Shown here piece by piece: positions 49,678 to 59,562 of a stretch of 64,000 nt of DNA. Position 1 is the first letter of the stretch; every line of letters begins with the position of its first letter. A program made the translations under genes and the position numbers. The notes under the pieces were generated by a model. That model saw only the letters and a list, made by a program, of their open reading frames with translations, made no database searches and was not told the DNA's origin. This DNA comes from Shinella zoogloeoides (GTDB lineage: Bacteria > Pseudomonadota > Alphaproteobacteria > Rhizobiales > Rhizobiaceae), in the NCBI RefSeq assembly GCF_003574625.1, contig NZ_QNUJ01000012.1:62001-126000 (forward strand). The letters are read 5' to 3'.

Positions 49678-50460
49678 GTGAAAATCGCCACCTACAACGT
49701 CAACGGCATCAACGGCCGGCTTCCCGTCCTTCTACGATGGCTGGAAGAAGACGCGCCCGACATTGTCTGCTTGCAGGAGCTCAAGTCGCCGGACGAGCGC
49801 TTTCCCCGGCGTGACCTCCAGCGAATGGGATACGAGGCCGTGTGGCATGGGCAGAAAAGCTGGAACGGCGTCGCGATCCTCGCCAGGGACGCAACCCCGA
49901 TCCTGACGCGCCGCGGCCTGCCCGGCGATCCCGACGACACCCACAGCCGTTATATCGAGGCTGCAGTCGACGGCATCCTGGTCGGCTGCATCTACCTGCC
50001 GAACGGCAATCCGGCGCCCGGTCCCAAATTCGACTACAAGCTGCGCTGGTTCGAGCGGCTGCAGACCTACGCGGCCGACCTGCTGTCGCTCGACCTTCCG
50101 GTGGCGCTGATCGGGGATTTCAACGTCATGCCGACGGATCTCGACGTCTATGCACCGGAGCGCTGGCGCGACGACGCGCTATTCCGACCGGAGGTCAGGA
50201 AGGCCTATGCCGATCTCGTCGCCCAGGGCTGGACCGACGCCATCCGTCAGCTGCATCCGAAGGAACGGATCTATACCTTCTGGAAATACTGGCGGAATTC
50301 CTTCGAACGCGACGCGGGCCTGCGCATCGACCATCTTCTCCTTAGCCCGACGCTGGCGCCCTGGCTTCGGAAGGCAAGCGTCCGGCGTGGTCCACGAGGC
50401 TGGGAGCACACCAGCGACCATGCACCCGTCATCATCGAGATAGAGCCACCATCGGATTGA
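49678..50460 (+). CDS. xthA: Exodeoxyribonuclease III
   Basis: This 260-residue protein is an ExoIII-type AP endonuclease/3'-5' exonuclease. Motifs in order are (M)KIATYNVNGINGRLP, DIVCLQELKSPDERF with the metal-binding Glu, IYLPNGNP, VALIGDFNVMP with catalytic Asp and Asn, LRIDHLLLSP, and a final HTSDHAPV with the catalytic Asp-His. GTG 49678 starts the family-like N-terminus and has GGAG 7 nt upstream; the longer open frame before it is not coding. Confidence 0.95.
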   Translation: MKIATYNVNGINGRLPVLLRWLEEDAPDIVCLQELKSPDERFPRRDLQRMGYEAVWHGQKSWNGVAILARDATPILTRRGLPGDPDDTHSRYIEAAVDGILVGCIYLPNGNPAPGPKFDYKLRWFERLQTYAADLLSLDLPVALIGDFNVMPTDLDVYAPERWRDDALFRPEVRKAYADLVAQGWTDAIRQLHPKERIYTFWKYWRNSFERDAGLRIDHLLLSPTLAPWLRKASVRRGPRGWEHTSDHAPVIIEIEPPSD

Positions 50461-50462
50461 GG

Positions 50463-51344
50463 TCAGGCGGAAGTGCGTCGGGTCGCCCGACGCTCGCGCG
50501 CCCTCGCCGTTCGACGCGCCTCGCGCAACTCCTCAAGGGTCGGTAGCCACCAGCCACGCCGGCGTTCTTGTTGTCCCGGCTCGACCTTCGACGGCCAGGT
50601 GTGGACAAATTCGTCCAGCGAAGGAGTTCGCCATGTGGCCCAAACTTGGTCCCCGAGAAGACCCGGATAGAGTTCGGCGATCTCTTCGCGCTCGACCAGT
50701 TCGCCGTTGCTGTCGCTCACGACGACAATCCCGTAGGCCGTCGTCGCAATCGGCCGATCCAGCGGGGGCAGATCATCAGCGGGAAGCGGGATGCGCCGGC
50801 GCTTGCGTTCGGCCGCCCGCAGGCGAGAGGTCCTCTCCTCGTCCGTCCCTCTACGCGCCCCGGCGCGCTTGCGCCTTTCTTCAGGCTCGCATCGCTGTGC
50901 TTCCGTCTCGATGACCTGCCAGCGATCAACGAGATCCTCATAGGAGGCGAAAGGCACCCGCCAGACCTTGTTGCCGCCATCCCAACGGGCGAAGGGCACT
51001 TGGCGGATTTCCTCGACCAGCTTGCGCGAATAGGGCGTCTTGATGCGAAACCCTTCTCTGTCAACGCCAAGATAGGGGCTGAGGATCGGCTCGAACTCGA
51101 ACGCATCCCTGCCCTTCGCATCGGCATAGGGATCGACACGCGACTCTTCCCTTGCCATCCAGCGATCGATGCGCCGCCGCGCGGTCGTTCCAGGGACGAG
51201 CCACGCCTTCCGCCGGTCGCTCCAGCGGGCGCGCGGAAAGGCTTCGCGAAACCGCTGTACCGTCATCTGGTCGAACGGAAACGAGACGGCGGCGCGCTCG
51301 TCGTCCTCCGTGGCGTCCTGGCCAATGTCGTCACCGTCGACCAT
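50463..51344 (-). CDS. HARP-like DNA-annealing domain protein next to ku
   Basis: This 293-residue protein contains two repeats that resemble the HARP domain of SMARCAL1-type proteins: VSFPFDQMTVQRFREAFP...W..RRKAWLVPG near residue 20 and IKTPYSRKLVEEIRQVPFARW...KVWRVPF near residue 100. An Arg-rich linker and a C-terminal WWLPTLEELREARR segment follow. HARP domains bind forked or annealing DNA; here there is no helicase attached. ATG 51344 has GGAAGG 8 nt upstream. It is divergent from the ku pair, with 199 bp between, and may be part of the end-joining system. Confidence 0.7.
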   Translation of the reverse strand: MVDGDDIGQDATEDDERAAVSFPFDQMTVQRFREAFPRARWSDRRKAWLVPGTTARRRIDRWMAREESRVDPYADAKGRDAFEFEPILSPYLGVDREGFRIKTPYSRKLVEEIRQVPFARWDGGNKVWRVPFASYEDLVDRWQVIETEAQRCEPEERRKRAGARRGTDEERTSRLRAAERKRRRIPLPADDLPPLDRPIATTAYGIVVVSDSNGELVEREEIAELYPGLLGDQVWATWRTPSLDEFVHTWPSKVEPGQQERRRGWWLPTLEELREARRTARARERRATRRTSA

Positions 51345-51543
51345 CCCATTGCCTTCCAGTTGCGATGCCCAAGAAACGCACGCCAACTCGAAAAGATGCA
51401 GCGAATCAAAGGCATGATCGAGACTCGTCAAAAGTGAGGATGAAGAGGCCTAAGTTATTGATTTCCGATTCTTTTCGACTCGGAACAAATTCGCATGTGA
51501 TTCGCTTGACTCGCTTTGGTTGCGTCGAGTCGGGAGTTTCGAG

Positions 51544-52449
51544 ATGGCCGGTCATCGTGCCCAGTGGAAGGGTTTCATCAAGTTCGGCGAGGTGAGTTGC
51601 GGTGTCGGCCTCTACACGGCGGCCAGCACGTCCGAGCGCATCTCGTTCCACACGATCAACAAAAAGACCGGCAATCGCGTCAACCGCGTTTTCATCGACA
51701 GCGATACCGGCAAGGAGGTCGAGCGCGAGGACCAGACAAAGGGTTTCGAGATCGAGAACGGCCAGTACATCATGATCGATCCCGAAGAGGTCGCCGCAAC
51801 CATCCCGGAGAGCAACAAGACGCTGACGATCGAGGCCTTCATCCCCTGCTCCGATGTCGATGACGTCTATTTCGACAAGCCCTACTATCTCGTGCCGACT
51901 GACCGTGTTTCGTCGGACGCCTTCACCGCGCTCAGGGACGCCATGGAGAAGTCGAAGGTCGCCGCGGTCGCCCGCACGGTCTTGTTCCGGCGCATGCGCA
52001 CCGTCCTGATCCGCACGCATGGCAAAGGCCTGATCGCCACGACCATGCAATACGACTATGAGGTTCGCTCCTCGGAAAAGGCATTCGAGGAGATACCGAA
52101 GCTGCGCATCAAGGGCGAAATGCTGGATCTCGCCAAGCACATCATCGCCACCAAGAAGGGCACCTTCGATCCGGCGGCGTTCGACGATCGATACGAGACT
52201 GCCGTCGCTGAACTGGTGAAGGCCAAGATCGAGGGCAAGGCTCTCCCGAAGCGCAAGGAAGTCAAGGTGTCCAAGCCCGAAGATCTTCTGGCCGCCTTGC
52301 GCGAAAGCGCCAAAATGCTGAAGGCCGATGACGACACGCCGAAACGCTCCGCCGCAAATGCCAACAAGGGCACCGGCCGCAAGCCGGCGGCCCGCGCCAC
52401 CGCGTCGAAGGCGCGGAGCCCAGCGGCCGCACAGCGCAAAGCCGGTTGA
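51544..52449 (+). CDS. ku: Ku protein, copy 1
   Basis: Bacterial Ku binds double-strand ends and recruits LigD. The 301 residues begin MAGHRAQWKGFIKFGEVSCG and keep the Ku core (RISFHTINKKTGNRVNRVFI, PYYLVPTDRVSSDAFTALRD), followed by a Lys/Ala-rich disordered tail of about 45 residues. GGGAG is 7 nt before the ATG. The second ku gene begins 11 bp after its stop. Two different adjacent Ku proteins suggest a heterodimer, as proposed for the ku3-ku4 pair of Sinorhizobium meliloti. Confidence 0.94.
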   Translation: MAGHRAQWKGFIKFGEVSCGVGLYTAASTSERISFHTINKKTGNRVNRVFIDSDTGKEVEREDQTKGFEIENGQYIMIDPEEVAATIPESNKTLTIEAFIPCSDVDDVYFDKPYYLVPTDRVSSDAFTALRDAMEKSKVAAVARTVLFRRMRTVLIRTHGKGLIATTMQYDYEVRSSEKAFEEIPKLRIKGEMLDLAKHIIATKKGTFDPAAFDDRYETAVAELVKAKIEGKALPKRKEVKVSKPEDLLAALRESAKMLKADDDTPKRSAANANKGTGRKPAARATASKARSPAAAQRKAG

Positions 52450-52460
52450 GGAGATAGATC

Positions 52461-53270
52461 ATGGCACCCCGCCCCTACTGGAAGGGCTATCTGAAGCTCT
52501 CGCTCGTCACCTGCCCCGTCTCGATGTCGCCGGCAACGTCGGAGAGCGACAAGGTCCGGTTTCACACCTTGAACAGGGAGACCGGCAATCGCGTCGTCTC
52601 GCAATATGTCGATGCCGTCACGCGCAAGCCGGTGAAGGACGACGATGAGGTGAAGGGCTATGCCCGTGGTGAGAACGACTATGTCCTGCTCACCGACGAC
52701 GAGCTGGATGCGGTGGCGCTCGACACGGTGAAGACGATCGACATCGACAAGTTCGTGCCGCGCGACAGCATCGAATGGATTTATCTGGAAAAGCCGCATT
52801 ATCTCGTGCCCGACGATCCGGTTGGCCACGAAGCCTTCGCCGTCATCCGCGACGCCATGGCGTCGGACAAGGTCTTTGGCGTGTCACGTCTGGTGATCGG
52901 CCGGCGCGAGCGGGCCGTCGTGCTGGAGCCGCGCGGCGAAGGCATCGTGCTTTGGTCATTGCGCTTCGGCGACGAGGTGCGGCCGGAGGAATCCTATTTC
53001 GAGGATATCGACGCGAGGTCCGATCCCGACCTCGTGCCCATGGTTCAGAAGTTCATCCAGCAGCACACGAAGACGTGGTCGCCGGACATGGTCTCTGATC
53101 CCGTTCAGGACGCGCTGCTCGACATCATCGCCAAAAAGAAGAAGGCGCTAAAGCCATCGAGGAAAGGCAAGGCCAAAGGTGAAGAGCGGCCGTCAGGCGG
53201 CAACGTCATCGATATCATGGATGCGCTGCGCAAGAGCCTCGCCGGCGAAAAAGGTAAGCGCGCCTCCTGA
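52461..53270 (+). CDS. ku: Ku protein, copy 2
   Basis: This is a second Ku of 269 residues: MAPRPYWKGYLKLSLVTCPV at the start, VRFHTLNRETGNRVVSQYVD, then PHYLVPDDPVGHEAFAVIRD. The tail is shorter than in copy 1 and ends in a conserved-looking VIDIMDALRKSLAG, which resembles the C-terminal segment through which bacterial Ku can contact LigD. GGAG precedes the ATG. It lies in one operon with copy 1 and the downstream ligase. Confidence 0.94.
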   Translation: MAPRPYWKGYLKLSLVTCPVSMSPATSESDKVRFHTLNRETGNRVVSQYVDAVTRKPVKDDDEVKGYARGENDYVLLTDDELDAVALDTVKTIDIDKFVPRDSIEWIYLEKPHYLVPDDPVGHEAFAVIRDAMASDKVFGVSRLVIGRRERAVVLEPRGEGIVLWSLRFGDEVRPEESYFEDIDARSDPDLVPMVQKFIQQHTKTWSPDMVSDPVQDALLDIIAKKKKALKPSRKGKAKGEERPSGGNVIDIMDALRKSLAGEKGKRAS

Positions 53271-53325
53271 AATCGTCGCATGGGTCGCCTATGTCTGTTT
53301 CCTCTCGCACGCGTGATGGATCTCC

Positions 53326-54384
53326 ATGAAAGTGAAGCGCCGATCTGCCATCCCCCTGCTCGACGACTCCGGCACGGCGCTGCAGTCGCGCCCGGTGCGC
53401 AAACGCAATCCCGCGCAGCCGAGCCTCCCGTTCGATCCGATGCCCGACCGCGTCGAGCCATGCCTCGCCCTTCTCCGGCCGGGGCCGCCCGAAGGACCGG
53501 ACTGGCTGTTCGAAAACAAATGGGACGGCTATCGCCTCGCCATCCACATCGAGCCGAAAGGGGTGCGCATCATAACGCGCGGCGGTCATGACTGGACTCA
53601 CCGCTTTCCGACTATCGCCGAAGCCGCGAAGAAGCTCGGCGTCGGAACCGCCATTCTCGACGGCGAAGCCGTGGTCCTCACCAAGCAAGGGCACGCTGAT
53701 TTCGGGGCGCTGCAGCGTTCGCTCGGCGGCCGCGGCGGGAAGCGCGCTTCCACCGAGGCCATCTTTTTCGCGTTCGACCTGCTCTATTTCGATGGTCATG
53801 ACCTTACCAAGACGGAACTCGACGTCCGGCGGCATCTGCTCTCGGATTTCCTCGACGGCGCCACCGGCGCGGTGCAGTTGTCAGAAGAGGCCCACGATGA
53901 TGGCGCCGAGCTGTTGGCGAAGGCCTGCTCGCTCGGCCTTGAAGGCATCATCGCCAAGCATCGCGACCGACCTTATCGCTCCGGCCGCACGGGTGACTGG
54001 ATCAAGATCAAGTGCGTTCAGAGCGAGAGCTTCATGATCGTCGGCTACGAACAATCTGCCGCGGCGCGGAGCGGGATCGGCAGCTTGCTGCTCGCGGCTC
54101 GGCGCGGCGACACCTGGGTGTCGGTCGGCTCGGTCGGAACGGGCTTCAAGACGAAGGACGCCGAATATCTGCGCAAGACGCTGGACAAGCTGAAGACGAA
54201 GAAACCGGCTGTGCCGCTGAAGGGCAAGAACTACGTGTTCGCGCTACCGACGCTCATCGCAGAGATCGAATTCCGCGGCTGGACCGACGACGGCAATCTG
54301 CGCCACGCCTCCTACAAGGGCCTGCGCGAAGTCCAGGATAATGCCGCGGTATTCGAGATGGAAGCCTCCGCCGTCGGCAAGTGA
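53326..54384 (+). CDS. ligD: Stand-alone ATP-dependent DNA ligase (LigD ligase-domain type)
   Basis: This 352-residue ligase contains only the LIG part of LigD. The adenylation motif I is FENKWDGYRLAIH with the nucleotide-accepting Lys near residue 64, motif III is ...FFAFDLLYFDGHDLT, motif IV LEGIIAKHRDRPY, and motif V GDWIKIKC, followed by an OB fold. Polymerase and phosphoesterase domains are absent. It follows ku copy 2 after 55 bp and probably seals ends bound by these Ku proteins. A complete LigD lies convergent, 423 bp further. Confidence 0.92.
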   Translation: MKVKRRSAIPLLDDSGTALQSRPVRKRNPAQPSLPFDPMPDRVEPCLALLRPGPPEGPDWLFENKWDGYRLAIHIEPKGVRIITRGGHDWTHRFPTIAEAAKKLGVGTAILDGEAVVLTKQGHADFGALQRSLGGRGGKRASTEAIFFAFDLLYFDGHDLTKTELDVRRHLLSDFLDGATGAVQLSEEAHDDGAELLAKACSLGLEGIIAKHRDRPYRSGRTGDWIKIKCVQSESFMIVGYEQSAAARSGIGSLLLAARRGDTWVSVGSVGTGFKTKDAEYLRKTLDKLKTKKPAVPLKGKNYVFALPTLIAEIEFRGWTDDGNLRHASYKGLREVQDNAAVFEMEASAVGK

Positions 54385-54769
54385 CTATCGTCGCCGGTCA
54401 AGGTCGGCATGGTCGAGACCGAAGTGATCCAGCACCAGCTGCAAATTCCGGCGGTTTGACTTGAAATAGACGTCGAAGACGTCGCCAAGCACTGGCACGC
54501 TGCCCGCGACCGTATCGAAGCCGACATTGACCAGCATCTTGACGATGCTTGTCGTTCGGCACACCGAGACGGCGCGCCTCATTGACGATGACGAGGCTGA
54601 CAGCCGCCGCAGCGAAATCGCCGATGCCCGGGATCAGGCCGAGAACAGAGTCCGCCCCGAGCGAAATCCGCGTGCCGGGAACGCGAAGCGCGGTGTCCAT
54701 TAGCCGCGCCAACCCGCGGATTCGCCGGAGGCGCGCCAGCTTCTCGATGTGGAGATCGTGCTTCCTCAT
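54385..54769 (-). pseudogene. DUF4112 protein, frameshifted
   Basis: The first frame reads MRKHDLHIEKLARLRRIRGL to ...EARRLGVPND, and a second frame continues it as SIVKMLVNVGFDTVAGSVPV to the stop at 54385. Together they make a normal DUF4112 protein (small membrane-associated family with GLIPGIGD and VPVLGDVFD boxes). The break is at about 54551-54556, in GACAAGC, where one extra A explains the shift. It may be a real mutation or a sequencing error. Confidence 0.8.
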
Positions 54770-54806
54770 TCTTCCTATGTGGCCCCGACGCTCGTCCGTT
54801 CAAAGG

Positions 54807-57446
54807 TCATGCGGCCGCCTTGTGCTTGCCGAGCCGCTTGATCGCCTGTTCCAGAGGGCGCTGGCCTTCGCGATAATCCTCCCAGGCACTCGTCTTCGCC
54901 AGCAGCGCCGGCACGGTCCGAACCGTGAACCGCTTCGGATCGAGGTCGGATTTGACCTGCGTCCAGTTGAGCGGCATCGATACCGTGGCGCCGGGCCGCG
55001 CCCGGGGTGACAGCGGCGCCACCGCCGTCGCCATGCGGTCGTTGCGCAGATAGTCGAGGAAGATGCGCCCTTCCCGCAGGCTCTTGGTCATCTTGATGAG
55101 ATAGAGGTCGGGATTGTCGCGCGCCATCCCCTGGCAGACGTCGTGGGCAAAGCCCTTGGCGTCGGCCCATGAGAGCGGCTTGCGTGCGTTGACCGCGAGC
55201 GGCGTCACGACATGCAGCCCCTTGCCGCCGGTCGTCTTGCAAAAACTGATGAGTCCGAGATCGTCCAGACGGTCGCGCATCTCGCGGGCGGCAGCAACCA
55301 CGACCGAGAACGGCACGTCCGGGCCGGGGTCGAGGTCGAATACGAGTCGGCCCGGCACTTCGGGTTTCCCTGGTTCGCAGTTCCACGGGTGAAGTTCGAT
55401 GCCGCCGATCTGCGCGATGGCGACGAGGCCTTCGACACGGTCGACCTGCAGATAGGGCTTCTTGTCACCGAAGACCTTGACCAGTTCCAGCAGGTTCGAG
55501 GTGCCGGGCATAGCGTGGCGCTGGAAGAACTGTTCGCCGCCGATGCCATCCGGTGCGCGGATGACCGAGCACGGCCGGCCCTTCACATGCTCGATGAGCC
55601 ACGAGCCCATAGCTTCGTGATAGCGGGCCAGGTCTTCCTTGGTCACAGGCTTGCCGTCGCCGGCGTCCGGCCACAAAGGCTTGTCCGGATTGGAGATGAG
55701 CACGCCCATGACTTCGGCCTTCGCCCCTTTACGGCGCGCGGGCTTCGCCTGCACGGCCACGGCCGGCTCCGGCGTTTCGGTCCTTGCCGGCGAGGCCGGC
55801 TTTTCGGCCTCGACTTCCCCCGCCGGTTTGTCTTCCCGCAGGCCCTTGAACGCGGCTTGGCGAACCAGACCGTCCGCGGTCCAGCCGGCGAATTCGATCT
55901 CGGCGACAAGCTCGGGTTTCAGCCAGACGACTTCCTTCTCCTTCTTCGGCGCGCCTATCCCCGTGAAGGGGGATTTCTCCGCCTCGGCGGCTTTGAGCTT
56001 GGGCAGCAGCGTCTCGACCTTCTTGGCGCCATAGCCCGTGCCGACGCGGCCGACATAGACGAAATGCTCACCCCTGTTAACGCCGACCAGCAGGGAGCGA
56101 AATTTGCCGTTCGTCTTGGCATAGCCGCCGATGACGACTTCGTGCCCCGCGCGGCATTTCGATTTCGCCCAGGTGTCGGTCCGGCCGGATTGATAACGCG
56201 CATCCGCCTGTTTCGAAACGATGCCTTCGAGCGAGAGCTTGCAAGCGGAGCGAAGCACGGCGTCGCCGCCGGTCTCAAAATGCTCGACAAAGCGCAGATG
56301 CGGATCTTCGGTCGCGTTCGCGAGCATTTCCTGCAGCCGGGCTTTCCGGTCGACCAGAGGCTTGTCGCGCAGGTCCTCCCCTCCATCGAACAGGAGGTCG
56401 AATGCGAAATAGACCAGGTTGCCGGTGTTGCGCTCCGACAGCGCCGCCTGCAAGGCCGCGAAATCCGGGGCGCCATTGTCATCGAGCGCGCAGATCTCAC
56501 CGTCGACGATACAATCCGGCAGCGATGCAGCGGCCTTCGCAATCTCCGGATATTTCGCCGTCCAGTCCAGGCCCTTGCGGGTTTTGAGCGTCACATCGCC
56601 GCCGACGACACGCATCTGAATTCGATAGCCGTCGAACTTGATCTCATGCAGCCACTTGTCGCCGGCCGGCGGGCGTTCGAGCGTTTCACAGAGCTGCGGA
56701 GGAATGAAGTCCGGCAGATCGGCTTCCGTCGTTGTCGCCTGGTTCTTGCGCGTCTTCTTCTTGCGCTCGTCAGCCGCAAGGCCGTGCTTGCTGTCCCAGA
56801 CCGCGTCGGCCTCGACGTCGCCCCCTGCCGTCATGAACGCTACCGGCTTCCGCCCCTTGCCGGCGGCGATCTCTTCCATCTTCCGGCCGGATGCGACCGA
56901 GGTCAGGTTCTCCTCCAGGATGGCCGCGCCGTTCTCGTCGACGGAATGCTCGTCGTGGTGCTTGATCAGCAGCCAGTTGGTCCGTTTGCCGCCGTCGCGA
57001 TCATTGCGCATGCGCACCAGAACGAAGCTGCCATGCAAGCGCTTGCCATGGAGCACGAATTTGAAATCCCCCTTCTTCAGAGCCTCTTCCGGAGACTTGT
57101 TGCCTTCAGGCTCCCAGTAGCCGCGATCCCACAGCATGACCGTGCCGCCGCCGTATTGGCCTTTTGGAATGGTCCCCTCGAAGTCGCCGTAGTCTAGCGG
57201 ATGATCCTCGACCTCGACAGCCAGCCGCTTGTCATGCGGATCGAGCGACGGCCCCCTGGTCACGGCCCAGGATTTGAAGACGCCGTCGAGTTCGAGGCGG
57301 AGATCGTAGTGCAAGCGCGTGGCATCATGCTTCTGGATGATAAACCGCAGCCGGTTCGAGGATTTAACGGCCGCCGAGCCACTCGGCTCCTGCGTCTGAT
57401 TGAAGTCCCGCTTCTTCCTGTAGGTCGAAAGCTTGTCAGCCGCCAT
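54807..57446 (-). CDS. ligD: LigD: phosphoesterase-ligase-polymerase for NHEJ
   Basis: This 879-residue LigD has the PE-LIG-POL order. The 3'-phosphoesterase domain (residues 30-160) shows [16 protein letters not shown] and [13 protein letters not shown]. The ligase (about 215-530) has [12 protein letters not shown] with the catalytic Lys and [13 protein letters not shown]. The primase-polymerase (about 590-870) has [12 protein letters not shown] with metal-binding Asp residues and [15 protein letters not shown]. It trims, fills and seals ends held by Ku. ATG 57446 has AGGA 5 nt upstream. It is convergent with the ku-ligase operon. Confidence 0.96.
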   Translation of the reverse strand: MAADKLSTYRKKRDFNQTQEPSGSAAVKSSNRLRFIIQKHDATRLHYDLRLELDGVFKSWAVTRGPSLDPHDKRLAVEVEDHPLDYGDFEGTIPKGQYGGGTVMLWDRGYWEPEGNKSPEEALKKGDFKFVLHGKRLHGSFVLVRMRNDRDGGKRTNWLLIKHHDEHSVDENGAAILEENLTSVASGRKMEEIAAGKGRKPVAFMTAGGDVEADAVWDSKHGLAADERKKKTRKNQATTTEADLPDFIPPQLCETLERPPAGDKWLHEIKFDGYRIQMRVVGGDVTLKTRKGLDWTAKYPEIAKAAASLPDCIVDGEICALDDNGAPDFAALQAALSERNTGNLVYFAFDLLFDGGEDLRDKPLVDRKARLQEMLANATEDPHLRFVEHFETGGDAVLRSACKLSLEGIVSKQADARYQSGRTDTWAKSKCRAGHEVVIGGYAKTNGKFRSLLVGVNRGEHFVYVGRVGTGYGAKKVETLLPKLKAAEAEKSPFTGIGAPKKEKEVVWLKPELVAEIEFAGWTADGLVRQAAFKGLREDKPAGEVEAEKPASPARTETPEPAVAVQAKPARRKGAKAEVMGVLISNPDKPLWPDAGDGKPVTKEDLARYHEAMGSWLIEHVKGRPCSVIRAPDGIGGEQFFQRHAMPGTSNLLELVKVFGDKKPYLQVDRVEGLVAIAQIGGIELHPWNCEPGKPEVPGRLVFDLDPGPDVPFSVVVAAAREMRDRLDDLGLISFCKTTGGKGLHVVTPLAVNARKPLSWADAKGFAHDVCQGMARDNPDLYLIKMTKSLREGRIFLDYLRNDRMATAVAPLSPRARPGATVSMPLNWTQVKSDLDPKRFTVRTVPALLAKTSAWEDYREGQRPLEQAIKRLGKHKAAA

Positions 57447-57454
57447 GACCGTCC

Positions 57455-57823
57455 TCACCAGATCCTGCGGTCGACCTGCGCCGCAATAATCGGCACAGCC
57501 GCCGCGCCCGACGCGCCGAGCCGAAGGCGCTGCACCAGCCGCCCAAGGAGGTAGGTCATCGCGACAGTCGTGGCTATCCGCATCCATGGGTGACGTTCAC
57601 CCCGCGACGATGGCGCATCGATACCTTCAGCCTCTTTCCGGATCGCCGACAATCGCGCTCGTAGATTCTCGACCTCCTTCCGCAAGGCCGCGATCTCTCG
57701 CTCGGCGGAGCGGTCGGCCCTCGCCGTGCTCGGATCCTCGGCTGGACTCTCTTCCTCGAGCTCGATGAGATGCTCGCGTAACTGTGACGGACTGTCGAAT
57801 CCCTTCGCGCGGAAATTGGTCAT
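57455..57823 (-). CDS. Coiled-coil protein upstream of ligD (122 aa)
   Basis: The product starts [20 protein letters not shown], followed by a clear heptad stretch [20 protein letters not shown] (residues 45-68) and a weakly hydrophobic C-terminus ([20 protein letters not shown]). It may be a peripheral or single-pass membrane coiled coil. AAAGGGA lies 7 nt before the ATG. It ends 8 bp before the ligD start, so the two genes are cotranscribed. No family is recognised. Confidence 0.72.
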   Translation of the reverse strand: MTNFRAKGFDSPSQLREHLIELEEESPAEDPSTARADRSAEREIAALRKEVENLRARLSAIRKEAEGIDAPSSRGERHPWMRIATTVAMTYLLGRLVQRLRLGASGAAAVPIIAAQVDRRIW

Positions 57824-57950
57824 CTGAAATCCCTTTGTTTGAGCCGCAATGGAGAACACAGGCGCGGCAAGCTTGTTCCGTCGTGTGCGCAGCGTGACGC
57901 TATGAAGAGGGCGACCCGTGACCAAGTGTCGAGGTAAGGCGGGTGGGCGC

Positions 57951-58424
57951 ATGATCGCCGGCAAAAGATTTGACTTTCGTCATAGGCGCTCCACATCACC
58001 TGCGCTCATCCGACTCAAGCAGATGAGCCGGGGAGATTTCGCGGCAGCCCCCGCTGTCGAGGATCTCCCCATCGTCGAAATGCACGCAGGACTTTACATG
58101 CCCCTGATCAGAAAGACCGGCGCACCCGCGCCAAAGGAACTCGGATTGTTCTGGCAAATGCTGACATCCGAGGGAGAGACGATCGACGTCTTCGTCTTCG
58201 CAGGCACGCTGCAGGCGTTCGACAGCAGCGCGGTTGGCCCGGTCGGCCTCCTGAAACGACACCGGCAGTTGCTCGAGGAGATCGCGAGTGCAAAATTCGA
58301 TCGCGAGGGCGGCATCGCGCCAGGACCGTTTCAAATCAGCTTGGACGACCTGCGGTCGACCAACCCGATTGGCGAGGACGGAAACCTGCAGGGCAGCGGC
58401 CAAGACTCGACTCTGAGGTCCTGA
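57951..58424 (+). CDS. DUF1488-like protein
   Basis: The C-terminal part, with TIDVFVFAGTLQAFDSS and LLKRHRQLLEEIASAKFDRE, resembles the small DUF1488 family, which ends in a helix reading F..HR..IE.IA. The N-terminal third is basic and specific to this protein. The start is uncertain: ATG 57951 is used here, while a GTG at 57918 is in frame. No strong Shine-Dalgarno is seen. Function is unknown. Confidence 0.55.
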   Translation: MIAGKRFDFRHRRSTSPALIRLKQMSRGDFAAAPAVEDLPIVEMHAGLYMPLIRKTGAPAPKELGLFWQMLTSEGETIDVFVFAGTLQAFDSSAVGPVGLLKRHRQLLEEIASAKFDREGGIAPGPFQISLDDLRSTNPIGEDGNLQGSGQDSTLRS

Positions 58425-58456
58425 CATGGTGTGGTCGGGTGCCGAGGAGGACACGG

Positions 58457-58585
58457 ATGGCCTATGAGTGGGATGAGCGGCGCGCCCGGCGCGCGCAGTT
58501 GGTGAAACTTGCGACCGCCATGGCGTTGACGCTATCGGCCATCAGTGTGCCCGTCGCCGTACTTCTTGCCGCGTCACCCCTCTGA
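58457..58585 (+). CDS. Very small single-pass membrane protein (42 aa)
   Basis: A 42-residue frame MAYEWDERRARRAQLVKLAT continues with a hydrophobic helix (AMALTLSAISVPVAVLLAAS). GAGGAGG lies 6 nt before the ATG, a near-perfect Shine-Dalgarno, which makes translation likely. The basic N-terminus and helix suggest an inner-membrane protein with the N-terminus inside. Nothing more can be said of its role. Confidence 0.6.
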   Translation: MAYEWDERRARRAQLVKLATAMALTLSAISVPVAVLLAASPL

Positions 58586-58653
58586 CCACGGCAACGCTCG
58601 CGCAAGGACGTCGAAGCATTCTCCGCCGCCAAGTGATCCGCAGGAGAAGCAGA

Positions 58654-58869
58654 TTGGACGATATGTCGGGCGTCTTTACATCGACCACCGAGCGTGCAGC
58701 ATGGAACATCGCGGCCCGCCATCTGGCGCGCGGCCAGAAAGATCCCGTGATGATGATTGTCGACGGCATCGAGGAGGAGCGCAAACGCTGCATCGATTTG
58801 CTGCGGTCGGCCATCGGCAGGGACTTTGAAGTCCCGACTTTCATGGTCGATCCCGACCATCAATGGTGA
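58654..58869 (+). CDS. Small hypothetical protein with TTG start (71 aa)
   Basis: AGGAG lies 7 nt before TTG 58654, giving (M)DDMSGVFTSTTERAAWNIAA and then VMMIVDGIEEERKRCIDLLR and EVPTFMVDPDHQW. The ATG three codons later is possible but too far from the AGGAG. The protein is soluble and alpha/beta; no family is recognised. The spacer from 58870 to 59039 holds no gene. Confidence 0.6.
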   Translation: MDDMSGVFTSTTERAAWNIAARHLARGQKDPVMMIVDGIEEERKRCIDLLRSAIGRDFEVPTFMVDPDHQW

Positions 58870-59039
58870 GCCAACAGACCGGCTCATATGAGCGGACGAA
58901 TCTGGATTCACATCGGCACGCACCTCTGGCAGAGTACCAAAGTGCTTGAACCATCGAGCGCCAAGGCCCGGTCGAGCTATACGAGGTGGCTCCCGGGCCG
59001 ATTTCCTCGATTCTGTCTCGGTCTCTATCGGGCTTTGCC

Positions 59040-59273
59040 TTATGCGGCCGTGTCGCTGCTGTAGAACATTCGCGCCGACGCTTCGACGACCGAGCGATGT
59101 TTCCGGGCATCAAAGGCGCCAGACGGGAACGTTTCGATGAGATACCTGGCGAAAGCCTCCTTTGCGCCGTCGGACGGATCGAACCAGGGCTGCGATGTGA
59201 TGTCATCGAACAGCAACTTGAGATCGCTCAGCTCCTCGGGCTGGAATGCCGTTTTGACGAACAAGTGATCCAT
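59040..59273 (-). CDS. Small hypothetical protein (77 aa)
   Basis: The product MDHLFVKTAFQPEELSDLKL continues with LFDDITSQPWFDPSDGAKEA and a helical C-terminus. GGGAGG lies 5 nt before the ATG. It has the look of a rhizobial conserved hypothetical but has no motif to assign a role. Confidence 0.65.
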   Translation of the reverse strand: MDHLFVKTAFQPEELSDLKLLFDDITSQPWFDPSDGAKEAFARYLIETFPSGAFDARKHRSVVEASARMFYSSDTAA

Positions 59274-59562
59274 TGGTGCCTCCCACAATCGCATCACAGG
59301 TAAGCAATTCCCTAGCCGTTTCAAGGTGGGTTTGCCCACATCGGGGTTCTTGATGGGAGTCGAACCGGCCACTCGGGACCGGCTATCAACTTATCCAGCG
59401 GGCCACCAGGACGAGCATTAACATCGCCACGGCCGTCAACGCCTTAGGCCGACAGAGAGCTATCCCAAAATTAAGCCGATAGAAGAGACGTTCTGGTCCT
59501 CGACGGGATATGACCAGCGCTTTCTCTGAGGGAAGGCACCAGCCTGAACGCATGACAGCGGC

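Noticed and set aside
55212-57197. 661-codon + strand open frame
   Set aside because: It is a shadow of ligD, which carries all catalytic motifs on the minus strand.
59345-59405. tRNA-like sequence (GGAGTCGAACC on the + strand, as at the 3' end of a minus-strand tRNA)
   Set aside because: The T-arm stem does not pair and no anticodon or acceptor stem can be built; there is also no repeat that would mark an attachment site.
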